64,000 nt of DNA from Strongylocentrotus droebachiensis (GCA_035222895.1 JAVYIG010006531.1:52431-116430); one strand, 5' to 3'; positions 43,900 to 58,319 are shown, numbered from the stretch's first letter. The notes: generated by a model from the letters alone, not told the origin. Numbers and translations: made by a program.

Positions 43900-46800
43900 G
43901 GAGGGGGGGGGGGGGGGGGGGAAGGGGGTTAAAAGGCGGTGTGCACCACTCTATTATTTTGCCAACCCCTATTAACATGAGTGTATGAAAGATCTTGCCT
44001 GTACAGTAATTTTATACCCCCTTTGATTTTTAAGATAACTCCCTCAGAATACTCGTATTAGTTACGGCGCTCCTGAGGCGTAATCCAATTTTCAAACCAC
44101 GTAGATCCGGGACATCCCAGTAGACCGTTCAGATAGCCCACGAGACCGACAGTTCAGACGGTTAACAGCCCTCGCGACCGACAGCCCACGACACTGATAC
44201 TCCACGAGATCGACAGCTCAGCTATACAGCCCGACAACCCTATACTAGTCCAATACTGCTACTACTAAAAAGGGTAGCATCGCAAAATATTTTAAACAAC
44301 GATTTCTGATAGAATTGCTGGATAACACTTTAGGGTGATATGAAATGAAGCTACTCAAAACTTAATAACACTTCGATAAATTTCAAGAAAACCTTATCAG
44401 CCCGGAATACATTTCTGTTCAGGGAAACTCCCTATTCACCTCAAAAGGAATGTATGAAAGACTTTTATTTGGGAAATATGGGGAAACAAGTATTAATCAA
44501 ACAAAGCGTATTTGCCTGCAAGTCAAATACGTCTCGAGTTTTTGATGACAATGGTTTTTAATTTAGTTACACAATGCTTAAATCCCGCAGGCTTTGTAAT
44601 TCGGTGGATATCTTAAAGGTGACGCGAGGGTGTGCAATTTCCTGCATTTTCAGCGGTGAAAAGCAGAGTGAGCAGGCATGCTTTTGCTCGTCGGTGTTAT
44701 GTCATTTGTGATGAAGGAAGACCAGTTCGTGTAGAAGAATACCGCCCCCTATATTTCATAGGGTAAATGACATTTAGAGCAATACATTTAATGCTTTACG
44801 AAAGTCATTGAAAGGTGTAGGCCTGAGCACAAAACTCCCTGTTTTTAACACTAATTACTTTATATTCCCGAGAATGAAAACGATAATTGTATCAATTCGT
44901 ACTGTTTCACTGTTGAATTGGCTTCATTTAACTACACACTACATTTACAATGACAAATACAAAGAACTGTGCGCATAAATTCCACAATTTTAAGATAGAT
45001 AAGATGAATCTAACATCTAGATTCCATAGTTTTATTATTTAGAATTACATAGTAATTTTACCACATAGGCATTACTGCAAACCCTCATTTCTTCCGGCTC
45101 GCGACAAAATGCAACACTTATTTTTTCTTCTTCACATGTTAGCATTAATAATACTTAATTATATTTAATTATTGTGTCTGAAAGAACAGAGAGAAAGCTT
45201 CCACACAGGAAGCATTGTTCCACCTTAAATGTTTGCTTGATGTACATAAACTTTAGTTTGCCATAGCATTTCATTGCTTGAGTGATAAATGAGAATAAAT
45301 CTCTGGCAATTTGCACAAAACTATTTCTTTGATTTGAAAAGTAACCATAAGTCATAGACTAAACTCCGGGTACGCCCCGAGAAAAAATATCGTGACTAGC
45401 ACGGTATTTAACAATATTTAGACAGCGTTCCTTGCTCATTTTATCTAAGGAATCTATAGTTTTATTTTTAGAATCTCGCATAAGCCCACGATCAACTTTC
45501 GATCAGAATCATGCCTAAATTCAGACATCAAAGACTTGTCACCAATCCCATATCCCATCCTACGCTGCCATGCATGAGCACAGGTCAGACATGGGAGAAG
45601 AGATAACAATCTTTGTTATTTTAGCCATAGTCTGCCTCTCTCCCGCCTGTAGTCCCATATGTATGAAGCGGTGTCGTCTGTTTTCGTTTAGTATGGTGTA
45701 TTATTGCCAGCGGGATGTTTGTGGGAAAAGGAACAGACGCAACTCGTCTCTCTCTCTCTCTTTCTCTCCCTCGACCTCCCGCTACCACCCACCACTGTCT
45801 TTCCCTCTCTTTTTCCTTGCCCCCCCTCTTCTCTTCCCCCCTCTCTCTCTCTTTCTCTCTCTCTCTCTCTTATTCTTCATTCCCCATTCTCTTTCTCGTC
45901 CTACCTCCTATTATTACGTTCCCTCCCCTCTCTCTCCTCCCTTCTCCCCCACTCTCCCCCTCTCTCTATACCAATCTCTCTTGTTGTTGTTTAATCATCC
46001 ATTAACTGTCTTTACATCTTAAACCACACTTTGCACTTTTAATTCATGTATACTGTTATAATTACTACATCGAACACCCTTTATCTACAATAGATATTAA
46101 CTTAGTAAAAAAAAGTATAATGAGATATACTGGAATGTTTAGCTTAAAACAGGAGTTATATTATACCTTTTTGCTGATCTGTACCGGTTCCCCAACTATT
46201 TCTCTGATTGTATGCATCTCTCTTGGTCTCTAATCATTACTTTGGATTTTGTCTACATTTTTTGTCACATAATCATCTATATTAGATATAAAAATACCAA
46301 TGGAATATTTACTGTATAGCAAATTCTTGGGGAAAACAGGCCTTCTTTCGAATGCATATTTCTACAAAACATACATGAATTTTCTCTCTTTCTTTCTCAT
46401 TTCTTGAATTCATAAAGCACGATACGGGATAGTTTTACTGATTGGGGTTGTAATAACATGTAGTTTACACTTTAATAATGTTTGTGAAGAATCACTTGGT
46501 TTGTCAAAGTTCATAGTTACTCCAAGCACGCTACAGCCAACACTATTTATATTATTTCCTAAAATCTTTTCAATTCGATGATAGTGATTTAAACTCTCGT
46601 GGATTTTTTTTCCTATAAATAATGGGATATCTTTTGGTTCTATTTAAAGATCAGATGCGTATCTCAAATGTAAATCATAAATTATGTGACAAAAGCTGAT
46701 AATTTCATTCAGAGCCATTAATAACATGGTTCTGTTTTTCCTATTAAATGGTCAAACAATATGCAGCCATATCCCATGTTCGTATCCCGGGAGGTTTCGG

Positions 46801-49045
46801 CTCTTAAAGTCTTGTCTTACGATTGATAAATTCAGTTGCAAATCTGTAAATCAAAGTTCCTACTTGTACCTTTAACACCACATTATTGCAGAGGGACTTG
46901 CCTATAGATATCCTACGAGATAACCACCGAAGAGATGTGCGAGCGAAATCGGCCTGTTTGCAAACCTTTAGCTTCACATCTGAATATTTTGGCGAAATTC
47001 TAGACCGACCAAACAAAGCTCCTACAACGCAATCTCAAAGTAGAAATGTTAGATCATGATTGATGTGCACACACGGCCAGACAGGAAAATATCACGACTC
47101 AAACAGTACACATTACAGAGCAAAGATGAAGGGATTCAAAATTTAGGTTAATGCAATGACAACTACAGTTATCAGAGCGGGTCTATGAGGAAGGGCAGCG
47201 GGGTTGGAGCCCCCCCCCCCCTCCCCGTCAAAAAGGAGGGTAGGATAAAAAGACAAGAATCATTGATTGATGATAATTTTAGTTGCTGTTGTAGTTGTTT
47301 TGCTTGTGCATATTGTTGTACCCAAAACTGCTAACCAGAATTTGACCCTTTTTAAAGCTTGTAACGGACTTATCCCCCCTTCCTTGGCCTCGTAATAATT
47401 TTGGTTTAAAGCAAATGTTGTTTAGTTTGGATAAAGGTGGTGGAAATTAATTTGTTGGTTTCTTCATTCTTGTCACGCCCATGCGTGCTGAAGGCTGTTC
47501 GAGCAATGTGCAATGAAAACTGTGTTTATGTTTGCAATAAAGGCATAATATACATTTGTGGACCCAATCCTGATGCTCCATATTTATAACAAAATTGAAA
47601 GAAAAAAACAATCAGCATTTTGAAGAACTATGCGCGTCACCTATTGAAATGTACAGACATCGGAACATGATTTCTATACTATATTATATCATAAGCAACA
47701 ACATTGGGGGTTTGACATTGCTCTTAAAGAGAATGTTGAGTTCAGGGAAGAGGTGACAAATAAGTTGTGAGAGTTTTCATTTTTACTATGCAAGTGTGGA
47801 AAAAAATCAGATAAAAAATGTTCCCTGAAAAGCATGACTCTTCAATCACCTTAATATTCTAAATATGGCATGCAACAGCATACAAATTGGGACAGATTTT
47901 TACGCCACATGATTGTGTAGTCCCATATACAAATTTCTGTGTACAGTGCTTGTAACTTTACCAAGACTGTGCCAAATTTCTTATCATTTTGATGATTCCA
48001 GAACCTTTCAGTACACACCAATACTTATATGCTAGATGATCAACCTTTTCTGATCGATTCCACACTGTTTCTTACACAATGCAATCGCATGACCAGAAAT
48101 CAACTATATCTTTAAGTTAATTTCTTAAAGGAACTTCCGATCGGGTTTTGTGTAGTCCCAATAACTTCCGTTATCAGGATATTATAACGTCTAAAAAAGG
48201 ATATTTTACAGCAGAATTGCTCTGCCAGTACTCGACGTGATATTAAAAAGGCTGCGGTTTCTCTGCCTCCAAGTCAACTCTGTCACTTCAAATATTTATA
48301 TAGAAGCGACGTTTAACGGCTTCAGCTCGCATTTAAAACCACGCACTTGTAACTTTGTGGAAACAGAGATGACGTAGAGAAGTGATCGGCTCAGTAACAA
48401 GTAGCACGGCTGAGACGCATTGCATGAGATGGAAATTGAAAGAGAGGGATACAATTGAGAATTGGTCTAAATTTCCCCTCTCATGAAGTGTTTCGTGTGG
48501 TGAGCACTTGATCACTATATCCATTATGGCAGGTATGTCAAGGACTCAAGGTATCGTTATGACCGATGAACAGAAATGCGATATTAACCTACTAACTACT
48601 GAAACCCCTCAAGTCCAGAGGATTAATAAAGTAGCCACCCGTTACAATAGGCAAGGGGTTAAAGGCCAATATCTGATTTGAGTTTGCTATCTTTACAAGA
48701 CAATCACCCCATGTTTGGTCCGCGAGGTGGACGAATAAGCAATTTATCTTGTATTTTATAATTTTGGTGACAAACTAATATTTTAAATATCGTTGCGACA
48801 AAGTTTCGACTTTATTAATCTAGACACTATACATTTAATCTTCGGGAAGAAGTGTCAGCTCCTCTTGGTGTAAATGTGCTTATATACGTATATACGATTA
48901 CCTGTCAATGCTATTAAAAAGTCATTTAATCTATGCACATATTACGCACTTGTCTGTATATGAGTGTGTGGGTGAGTGTATAGTTGCATATGCGTGTGGG
49001 TGCGCGTGTGCGTATTTGTATGTGCACGTAGACCAATACGATTTT
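43900..49045. other. Long interval without a supported gene
   Basis: It contains a G-run (43904-43921), a short GAGACCGACAG-type motif repeated at 44140-44220, a CT-rich tract (45750-45970), a C-run (47211-47222) and the dispersed repeat at 47921-48093. ATGGCAGGTATGTC at 48526 could be a minute first exon with a donor, but there is no independent support. Confidence 0.5.
47921..48093. repeat. Dispersed repeat, copy 1
   Basis: TAGTCCCATATA through CACAATGCAATCGCATGACC, about 175 bases, is repeated at 62176-62354 in the same orientation at roughly 88-90 percent identity by eye. It has no coding potential. Both copies are followed within about 30 bases by unrelated DNA. Confidence 0.9.
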
Positions 49046-49069
49046 TGTGGTCAATTGTCTACCAACGTC

Positions 49070-49151
49070 ATCTATCTATCTATATATCATCTATCCATCA
49101 ATATGTTTATCTATTTACCATATAACTATCCATTTCCACCTATCTATTTAC

Positions 49152-49183
<32 letters not shown>

Positions 49184-49395
49184 ATATCATCTATCCATCA
49201 ATATGTTTATCTATTTACCATATAACTATCCATTTCCACCTATCTATTTACTTATCTATCTATCTATCTATCTATATATCTATCTATATATCATATATCC
49301 ATCAATATGTTTATCTATTTACCATATAACTATCCATTTCCACCTATCTATCTATCTATCTATTTATCTACTATTTATCTATCTAGCTACCTAGT
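49070..49395. repeat. (TCTA)n with a ~100-base higher-order unit
   Basis: ATCCATCAATATGTTTATCT and TAACTATCCATTTCCACC recur three times at about 49095, 49196 and 49298, separated by TCTA runs of different length. Confidence 0.95.
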
Positions 49396-50428
49396 ACATA
49401 ATAATTCTTGGTATATTTATTTCTCTATGTTACGTCCCTTCTGTAGGGCTATTCATTCACTTGGCAGTATTATACGTTTTACCCATCTATTTATCTAGCT
49501 CGCTCTATGTCCTTTATATACACCCTCTGATGACCTTTGTTTTCCAATTTCTCTGAATGTTGTTGTTCTTGTTGTATTTTTCAGGATATATGTCAGCAGT
49601 CGAAAGAGAGACATACTCAGAATGAACTACGTCCGGATTTATTATGCACCTGCCTAGTATAGTTCGGCAAAAGCAATTTTGTCCATAGCGGCTCGGCAAG
49701 GGAGGAGTAGAATGCCCTCAGAAAACATCGCTTGTCAGCCTGGAGATAGAGAAAGAAAAACAAAAACAAATTGATCAAGTTATTCAAGTTCTGTGACATT
49801 TTCCTGACATTGTAATGCGTTTAGCTACATCAATTGTACACAGTTGTGCGATAGTTATTGATGTACTCAAGTTGCTTGACTAAATAAGATGCCTGGGAGT
49901 ATATCGGGCATCGCGGAGAATAACTAGTTGATGTTTATTCGTTTTCGAAGCGACATTTGATTTTAATCAAGTTTTGGGGTGGATTTGCCGGGGGTCAAGA
50001 AAGGTCGCGCTAGAACACATCAATGAGGAAATAGTGTGCACTGTGGTTCATTCGTGATGGCTCTTGGCTCTCGTACGACAGGTCCTGGGTTCGGGCTTTC
50101 TTTTCTTTTCTTTTTTTGGTTTCTTTTTGAATCGCATGTAAGGTGCGGCAAATATAACTTACAGCTTCAAGAAATACAACCCAACCAATCCGTTCAATAA
50201 TACAAAAACTGGTGAGTTGAATAACAATTACCAAAAGTGCTATCCTTTCGTTTACAATTGTGAGTATTCGAGAATAACACCCGAATTGCCTTCTACTAAA
50301 AGAAACATGCCTCGAAGTTCATAATCCATCATTGACATGTAATTTCATCCTATTCTTGTAAGAAGATCTAAAAAGGCTTTAAGATTGTTTGCATGGCCTA
50401 TGGGAATATTTTTTTTTCTTTTCGCGGA

Positions 50429-50845
50429 TTTGTGTTTGTTATTACAAATTTAACCACAATTGCAATCATCAGATAATTCATTCAAACGGTTTAAAGCAAG
50501 ATTCACCTTTTCTAAAATGCATAAAATGCCGTACATAACACCGTCCGTCGATGAATAACTTAATCCATCAACTCTCGATTTTTGCTCTTTTAATTAGACC
50601 AAAAATGCAAGAACAAAAACCTTTGAAGCTTTGTGTTTGTTATTACAAATTTAACCACAATTGCAATCATCAGATAGTTCATTCAAAACGGTTTAAAGCA
50701 AGATTCACCTTTTCTAAAAATGCATAAAAAATATGCACCGTACATGTACATGACACCGTCTGTCGATGAAGAACTTAATCCATCAACTCTCGATTTTTGC
50801 TCTTTTAATTAGACCAAAAATGCAAAAACAAAAACCTTTGAACAC
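50429..50845. repeat. Tandem duplication, two ~205-base copies
   Basis: Each copy runs from GTGTTTGTTATTACAAATTT to AAAACCTTTGAA. The copies differ by a few substitutions and small insertions. The unit has no coding potential. Confidence 0.9.
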
Positions 50846-52305
50846 TCGTAAAGGGCAAGGTGGCTTCTAAAAATGTGGAATTGGCGCCTTTTGGCAATCG
50901 ATGTTTGATATCGTGTTCAAACGATACACCGTGAACTGTTTCTCTCAAGTGTCTAAGTGTCGTCTGCCAAACACCCCTCAAGCTAGATATCTAATCAGTA
51001 AAAAAGGTCATGGGATTACCTATTCTACAAATTGGGGATTCAATCCCCTAGGCCCCGTTGCGTCTTTGTTTGTTAAATAAGAGCAAAATTCTATTTTACT
51101 TGTTTTCTACCTTACTCATTTTGCACCCTTTCTTTAATATTTGTTTCTCTCTTTCGCACGTTTTTATACACGCTTTGTATTTGCGTGTTTCACTGTAACT
51201 TGATTCATGTATTTACTTGGAATATCGCCCAATTTTGTTTACGCCTTCTTCCTCTTATTTGCAAGGGACGTCGCGAGAAAATGTATAAAAAGAAAGCTGC
51301 CAGGCACGTTTCATGAGAGATAAGTCAATTTCCAAATAAATAGGTTCTCAGATTATCAGTAATAGGACGAAAAACAAAAGCAGGTTAAGGTAAGGGGGAA
51401 CAGTCAGCCTGTGCTGCCATTTTTAAAGCGAATGTGAAATAACTTAAGTACGTGACACACACGCAAACACATCCTCACACACTTAATGTGTCCCCAGTTA
51501 GGTTCGTCCCCCTTTCAAAACACCTTAAACAGTGTTAAACCTTCTTTTTTGTGTGCTTTTCATCGACCTCTGTAGTCCATTAACGCAAGATAATGTGATA
51601 CTTTTTTGCCGAAGAAAATACAGGAGGTTCTTTCAAAATCTTACTGACTTTGGTATGAAATTAAGTATTTTTTTGATAGAAATTACAGGAGGGAGTGTCA
51701 TACCAACCTGCCCTACCTTCGTCTCCTCTAGCCCCGCCCCTGCTGTTTAAAAACGATACAAAATACAATACCGCAACCAGTAAACAAAGCCATTCATATT
51801 TTTCAAATTAATTAAACAAAATACCTATATCTTTACCTGTTTATACTCTCTAACAAAAGCGGATACAAGATGTTGCCTCTAAATTAAAAAATAAATTTAG
51901 AGCTAAAAGAGCAAGCACAGAAATAGTATGACAATAATTACCGTAAGCTAAAGATTTGTGATAATTAATGGAACTAAAATTCGCCAACCCCCAGACGTTT
52001 ATTGGGCTCTCGCGACAACAAGGAGCATCAGGTTTTTATTGCTTTGCAGCGTGAAAACCGACCCCAAACATAACAATCGTAAGATTTGAGCTTCTTTCCT
52101 CTCTATATCCTGTCTAACCGACGGTTATTTTCGCCAATCCGTGTGTTATTTGAAGACACTGACGTATAGGAAGTTCCCCTTAAGGCTACCGTAATTGATG
52201 CATTTGACCTGAAGTGATTTCTTGCCGGTACTTTCAGCTAACCCCGCGTATTGCTTGTACATTTATCTTTGGCTCTCCGATCCGAGTAGCAATTTCATTC
52301 GCTCC

Positions 52306-52778
52306 CATCGCCGGGGCGCGCGTTTCCGTTTTACACCCTGCCCTAGGCTTTTCGGCAAGAAATTACACGAAACATGCTGTATCCGAAGTCTAAGTTTGTT
52401 TATATCGACGTCAAGAATAGCGAAGCCAAAGCTTATGTACAATTTCAATTGGGGATGCGAGGGTCTTCTTGTTCAAGACGGTTTTCCCGATATATTGTTG
52501 TTTTGTTATCGCTGGGCTAAATTTTGCGAGCTGATCACGCATCCTCACGCTCTTAGAGTATTGCGTATTAATGGATAAAAATAAATGATACGACTAGGAA
52601 GATCAACTAGTATAGAGAGTTAGCTAGCGCTACGTGACGTTTTCAGAGTTCTGGTGGTGTGCAGAGCGCCGAGGCAAGATGTGGACGACTAGACTCCGAA
52701 TACCAGTCGGTTTGTAAAATTTTATTGGAGAAAAGCCTAGGGCAGGGTGTAAAACGGAAACGCGCCGCCGGGGCTCAT
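52306..52778. repeat. Inverted repeat pair, ~45-base arms
   Basis: CGCGCGTTTCCGTTTTACAC...CCTAGGCTTTTC at 52315-52352 is complementary to GAAAAGCCTAGGGCAGGGTG...ACGGAAACGCG at 52733-52769. Homology extends through the CGCCGGGGC block with one small rearrangement. The arms are separated by about 380 bases. Confidence 0.85.
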
Positions 52779-53123
52779 CGCTTGTTCGGGCAGGCCTCTG
52801 CACTCTTGATACAGGTTGAATGAAGATGTAAAACCTTCTGCCCCGTCTGCTGGCAAAGATGAAATGGCGGGATTTGGGCGATTTTACAAGAAAAAAAAAG
52901 AGGAGAGAATGGAAAGAAAATGTATACAAGCTTCGGCACTGTTTGGTGAATCAGTCGAAATGTATTCTGGGATTGTGCATTAATAACATGGAACAGTCGT
53001 ACGTTTTGAAGAACTAGCCATTCCTACCTTCCTGGAAAGTGTCACCAGTTACAAATATATCCTTGCACTTATTAGTAATATATACTTCCCTGAGTCCATC
53101 CCCCTCTTTCTCTCTTCTCCCCC

Positions 53124-53154
<31 letters not shown>

Positions 53155-53199
53155 GACAGTTTTGTTCCACTTTGCTTCATGTTTTGCTATAAACACTGC

Positions 53200-53360
53200 A
53201 TTGTAAATTGATTTATACGGTATATATGTTTACAGAATATTGATATGTTACATTACATTGTAAATTGACTTATATGATGTATATGTTCCCGAACAGAATA
53301 TTGATTGTTACATTACATTGTAAAGTGATTATATGTTTATAAACAGAATATTGATGTACA
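53200..53360. repeat. Tandem repeat, three ~60-base units
   Basis: ACATTGTAAATTGA...TATATGTT...ACAGAATATTGAT occurs three times with small length differences. Confidence 0.85.
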
Positions 53361-54814
53361 TCAATGAAGTTTATTTATACAATACAATACATGTGATTTT
53401 CTTCAAAACTATAGGGCTCTCCTCTATCTCTCTTTCTGAATGATCGCAATAGGAGAAAGACACAGAGGGAAAGACATAGAGAGAGAGAGAGAGGGAGAGA
53501 GAGATGAAAAATGAGAACAAGAGAGAAAGAGAGAGAGTGAGAGAGAGCTTGAAAGCTTTGAAGCTACCAAAGGAAGAAGAAAAAAGACCGGTAACACATT
53601 GTTGTTTTCCTGGCCCGCTTCCCCACATCGGTCAAGCACCGGGCGAGCCAAACACTTGCCGAATTTGAAACGATTTCGAGTCAATTAAGGGCATCAAGAT
53701 GTCTGGATTTGGCGCGAAACTCCGCCAACAAAAATCCGACGATTGCGTTCGATCGATCTTGACCGGTCAGACGAGATGACGGGCAGTGTGTACCTTTTTT
53801 TTGCGCATGAGCGTTTAGGCGAAGAATTTATTTCGCATATTGTATGTCCTATCGAAATCATGTTCGGCTTACGTTATACGTCTTCGTCATGTTCGTCATG
53901 TTTCAAAGGGCGACGTACAAGGCCATCCAAATTTCTTAGTTAGATTTTCCGTAAGTACTTGCGATCGTCTGACACGCCGCTTGGACTTTAAATGGAAGAT
54001 AGGGGAAGTTTAAAGATAAAGTTCAGTTCTGGTCGCGTCTGGAGCGGTTGAAGAAAGGGTTGGTAATAATGTAGCACACTTGCATTGATGTATGTACTGA
54101 CAGGTTTTGGAAATATTACAATGATAAGAAATGTTCACATTTTATTCAAACACTTAATATATTTTTGTTTTTATGAAATGTTTTATTTCCCTAAAAAGAA
54201 ATAGTTGTATTTTCGTTTGTCATAACCGATTATGAGGGCATTTGACAGTTTTGCAGAATGGGCCCTTTGAAGAGACATTTTATTCTAGGACATTCTTCCG
54301 CACTTAACATAGAAGGAATGAAAAAGCCAAACAAATATTTTCAGCCTTCCCACAACCCGATAGCCACACTGCACCACTGTACTACTTATAGCTATTTGCG
54401 CCCTCTATATAGAAAACAATGCCTAATCGGTGACCACTGGTCCCCATGGTACCCTTTTTCTTAAGTTAATTGAGATCGAGCTGATTTGATGAGATAACCA
54501 CCTGTCAGTAGGCCTAACCATGCAGGGAGGTCTAATTCCTCCTGGCCAAACTAGTGCAGATAGGCTTTAATGAAAGAAATTATTGAAGTACAATCCTATC
54601 CATAATACATTTTGTTCTAGGATTTTCTTCCTTGCTCAGGACCCGAGTTCTCTTGTAACGAAAGAAAGTTTAGTCAATCTTTGGCGAGAAGTGAATGCAG
54701 TCGAGAGAAACTGGACCGATCAAAAATTGGCAGCGGCTTCCGCCTCCACTTGAGACCGGAAGGGTCGGCACAGAATCGTGTTGGCCACTAGCAGCGCTTT
54801 TCATCTGATTGTGT

Positions 54815-54923
54815 GAGAGAGTGAGGGAGGGAGGGAGAGCAGGAGGTAGAGGAAGGAAGATAGATAGAGAGAGAGAGGGGGTGGTTGGGAGAGGGAGGGG
54901 GGGGGGGGTGGGGGTGGGGGGGG

Positions 54924-54955
<32 letters not shown>

Positions 54956-55160
54956 GAAAGACAGACAGTGGGAGAGAGAAAGAAAGAGGGAGAGAGAGAG
55001 AAGAGAATATATAGAGAGAGAGAGAGAGTGGGAAAAGGATAAAGAGAGACGGACAGAAAAGAGGATAGACAGAAAGAGAGAGAGAGTGAGAGAGAGAGAG
55101 AGAGAGAGATAGAGAGAGGACACCACACACACGGGGGTGGGCAGCAAGGGGGGGGGGGGG
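54815..55160. repeat. GA-rich and G-rich simple sequence
   Basis: GAGAGA, GACAGACA and G-runs (54898-54922 and 55149-55161). The Arg/Glu frames on plus and the Ser/Leu/Pro frames on minus are artefacts. Confidence 0.95.
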
Positions 55161-56532
55161 GATATGTGAGAGGAAGAGGACAGGATAAGAGAGGGTCAAG
55201 TATGCCTATTTTATGTTCGAACCTGCTTTATTGAGTTTTATGAGGGAACAATTTAGACTTTTATCAAAATTCGTTTTTGACCATTTGGGCTGTCGACGGC
55301 TATCGTTGTGATGCTCACAGTGAGGTTAGCATTGGTCTTAGACATCCAGAAGGCACCGGCATCGTGGGGGGGGGGGGGGATGCAGCAGTCTTACCTGATG
55401 AGAGAAATGCAAATTTAGAAGGAGTGAGGAAGGTAACTCAATGCCTTTTCTCTCGTGTTACCTCTCCTACCTCTCTTATTTCCTCTCTGTTTTCTTTTCC
55501 CTTGTTCGCCATTTAGAAAGGGGCACGTGCCCCCTTTCCGCCGAAGCTACGCCGATGAATTCTCATAGTGGTCGTAAGTCCGTCTTTCTTTAGCACCAAA
55601 CATTCATTACAGTTGTAGACGTTTAGCCTGACCCAGGTTCGCCGTCGATAAATGCTATCTTTCTTCGACGTCTTCCTACAAGCGATTTCAAGCCTAAATT
55701 TCCTGTTCTTTCAAGGGGCATCCATAAACTAGGAGTGTCTAGACAAGACAAACTGAAACCAAAAGTGCGAACGAAATCTCACTCGCCTGTCTGTCTCGAG
55801 GGTAATATCATCTAGACACAACTAGACTAAACGATTCGTTCGAAAATCCAGGGAATTAATGGATGTGTCAGAGTATTATTGTTGATCTGAAACAATCTCG
55901 AGTGACCGGTGTCTCCATACTCACTTTAAGAGGAAAACAAAAGGCTACGGATGGGTATTTACCGAGCATCAACAGGCTCATGTCTTTATTTAGCCAATAC
56001 CCAGTGTTCTTATTTACTTTGTTCTACATCCACCGACCTATCTTCCCATGTAATAGTTGTTCGAACCCGGATGTGTCATGATTTTTCATGTTCTTTTTCT
56101 GTTTCTTTGTTCTCGTCTCCTGCTCTTCGACACTGTCTATCTCTGTACCGTTCCCTATTTACCTATAGTTTGGAATATCGTCACTTTGTTGTGTTCAATG
56201 TTTGCCCTTATTTATCATCATTATTATTAATTCATTGACTAAATCAGTCTATGACATCACTACGATTTGGGGGTCATGTATTACGTAAGCATTGCTTCGT
56301 AGGTTAAGCAGGTTCATCCATTCTCAATGATAATGCATAAATTGGTCAAGGTAACCTGTTAATTATTAAGTTGTGCACAGTTTGTTTCATGTTTGGTTGA
56401 TATGAATTCGTATCACAGTACTCTGTATTATGAATCAATTATCACTACGTCTACATCATCATCATCATTGTCAATTCAGTTCAATTTCAATTATCCATAA
56501 TAGTTGCTTTCTATTTTAAACTTACGTTTGCA

Positions 56533-56898
56533 TTAAAGTAGTCACCCGAAGAAAATTCACGGCAACTGATAATTATGGAAAAATTATATATGGATGAAAA
56601 GATTTTCTCTTGAAAAACACGAATAATTTTCTGAAAAATCATATAGATATCATGGAAAGGCGTAACATGTTTTGTGGCTAGTTGTATCCCGTATGTGACG
56701 TTACGAATCTTGACGCTCTACAGAGGATGATGATGACAGAAAATCTGGATCTCAAAATTAACATTTTTGAGAGATGATTACTGCGGGCCCCAAACATATT
56801 TTGAAGAGTGAAGTTGTTATATTTCCCCTTCTCCTTCGCAATGATATGAAGTTTGTATCAATTCAAAACACTTTTGATTCTTCGGGTGACTACTTTAA
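56533..56898. mobile_element. TTAA-flanked MITE, second family
   Basis: Left end TTAAAGTAGTCACCCGAAGA, right end its reverse complement TCTTCGGGTGACTACTTTAA with one mismatch beyond. It is 366 bases with no gene. The TTAA termini match piggyBac/Kolobok-type insertion, but the interior differs from the 9480-10013 element. Confidence 0.75.
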
Positions 56899-56899
56899 G

Positions 56900-58300
56900 C
56901 ACTTGCAATTTAATTGCACACACATTACATCTCTCTTTAAAACATTTTTGTGCAATCACGTTAACTCGTACCCATTGCAACTCTACCGACAACACCGCTT
57001 AACTCGAGTACACCATACATGTCCCAAGAGATTCGTTATGCATACGTATGAACCACTCGAATGCGCTGCTCCAATTCGGATCAGTTATCGGACGCCAATC
57101 CGGATCGCATTCCTCGGTTGAGAAAGCCGATCCGATTTAGAAGAGGCGGGCGAGGAGTGCATAGCTGGAATGGTCACGCGTAGCTGTTAGCCGAGAGCCC
57201 ACAAAGGCATCTTAATCGCCATGGTATCCAGTTAATCCGGCATGAATTTCGGGAAGAAAACGACGGAGTCAGAACAGCAACTATAGCTACGTTCACACAA
57301 CAGTAAACAGATTTAAATTTAGCTCGAGGTTTTAAACTTCGAGTTGGGTTATCCTGCAGTTGAGGATTTTGCGGACGCTATCGTGGTTACGGAAATCCTG
57401 GGTTTACTCGAAGTTCTACGCCACATGATATTTCATGGTTAATGCGAAAAGCATGACCACCCTAATAAAAAGAACCATGGTAACCATTATTTGTGGACAA
57501 AAGCTCGCGTACGTCGAGTCACTTGGGGTATCATTGAGAACGCCCGTAGATTTGGACCAAAACCATTTTGGATTTCAGTACCTCAGCACAGTTTGTTGTT
57601 AGATTATGTTTTAAGACAATTCAGTCAAAATTGACTATTTATTGCCAAAATGTATGCAGGGGCGTCGTGGGGGGGGGGGGGGGGTGTAGAGGCCACGGAT
57701 TACCGACAAAACTAACCGCCAAGTACCGACAAATACACCAATGTGCCAATGTCTACAAATGTAACCCTATAAACCCGGGGCCGGGGGCCGGTGCTATTTT
57801 TCCTAAGAACTATCTAAACCTGCCCATGCGCACATGGTCACATCATTGACGTCATAAATATACGCTTAATTTCGTCAAGACTAGTCAGTAATCAATTAAT
57901 GTGTTTCCATCTTTTGCATTTATTCGGTGTGGCGTGATCGGCAAGAGCGCTGTGCTTAAAAAAACCCCACACACCTCCCTATAGCGGAGCCTCTGCCTCA
58001 GCGGCCACTCCGCTGCTACTATAATTATAGTAGCTGCTCGATTTTGCAGAGAAACCGCAGATTCTCCGTCCGCGTTGAGCTTTAAAAAACTCAATTTTTA
58101 AGTAAATCATTACAACCAGAAACTGAATTACAAAGGTTTGTTAATCCTAAAACAACAAAACCATTAATGAAACCTGTAATGAGAAAAAAAAGTGTACCTA
58201 ACCACCCAATCTTCATCACAATAGTTTTCTTGCAATAATAGTTATCATAACAAAATTACAAATAACAAATAATGATATTAAAAAGGGTGACAAAAGGGAA
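56900..58300. other. Interval without a supported gene
   Basis: Includes a G-run (57669-57683) and AACCATGGTAACCA near 57475, a motif that recurs at 59338. No exon is recognised. Confidence 0.5.
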
Positions 58301-58319
58301 AGAAGAAGGAAAAAAATCA

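Larger units (their letters stand above)
50850..54790. other. Interval without a supported gene
   Basis: Relatively GC-rich around 52200-52900. Contains the inverted pair at 52306/52733, the 53200-53360 tandem repeat and (GA)/(CT) patches at 53100-53155 and 53475-53550. No exon could be supported. Confidence 0.5.

Noticed and set aside
45570-46022. 150-codon frame with a hydrophobic start resembling a signal peptide
   Set aside because: Most of it is CT-repeat translation (Ser/Leu/Pro); the upstream 50 residues have no recognisable domain or splice support.
50030-50100. tRNA-like stretch with a GGGTTCGGGC B-box-like motif
   Set aside because: No matching A box at the right distance and no cloverleaf; too weak to call a tRNA or SINE.
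51030-51055. GGGGATTCAATCCCCTA, a T-arm-like hairpin
   Set aside because: Only the T-arm-like hairpin is present; the rest of a tRNA cannot be formed.
54670-55199. Several overlapping Ser/Leu/Pro- and Arg/Glu-rich frames
   Set aside because: All arise from GA and poly-G simple sequence.
56774-57121. 115-codon plus-strand frame
   Set aside because: Its first part lies inside the TTAA-flanked MITE and the rest shows no domain, so it is probably chance.
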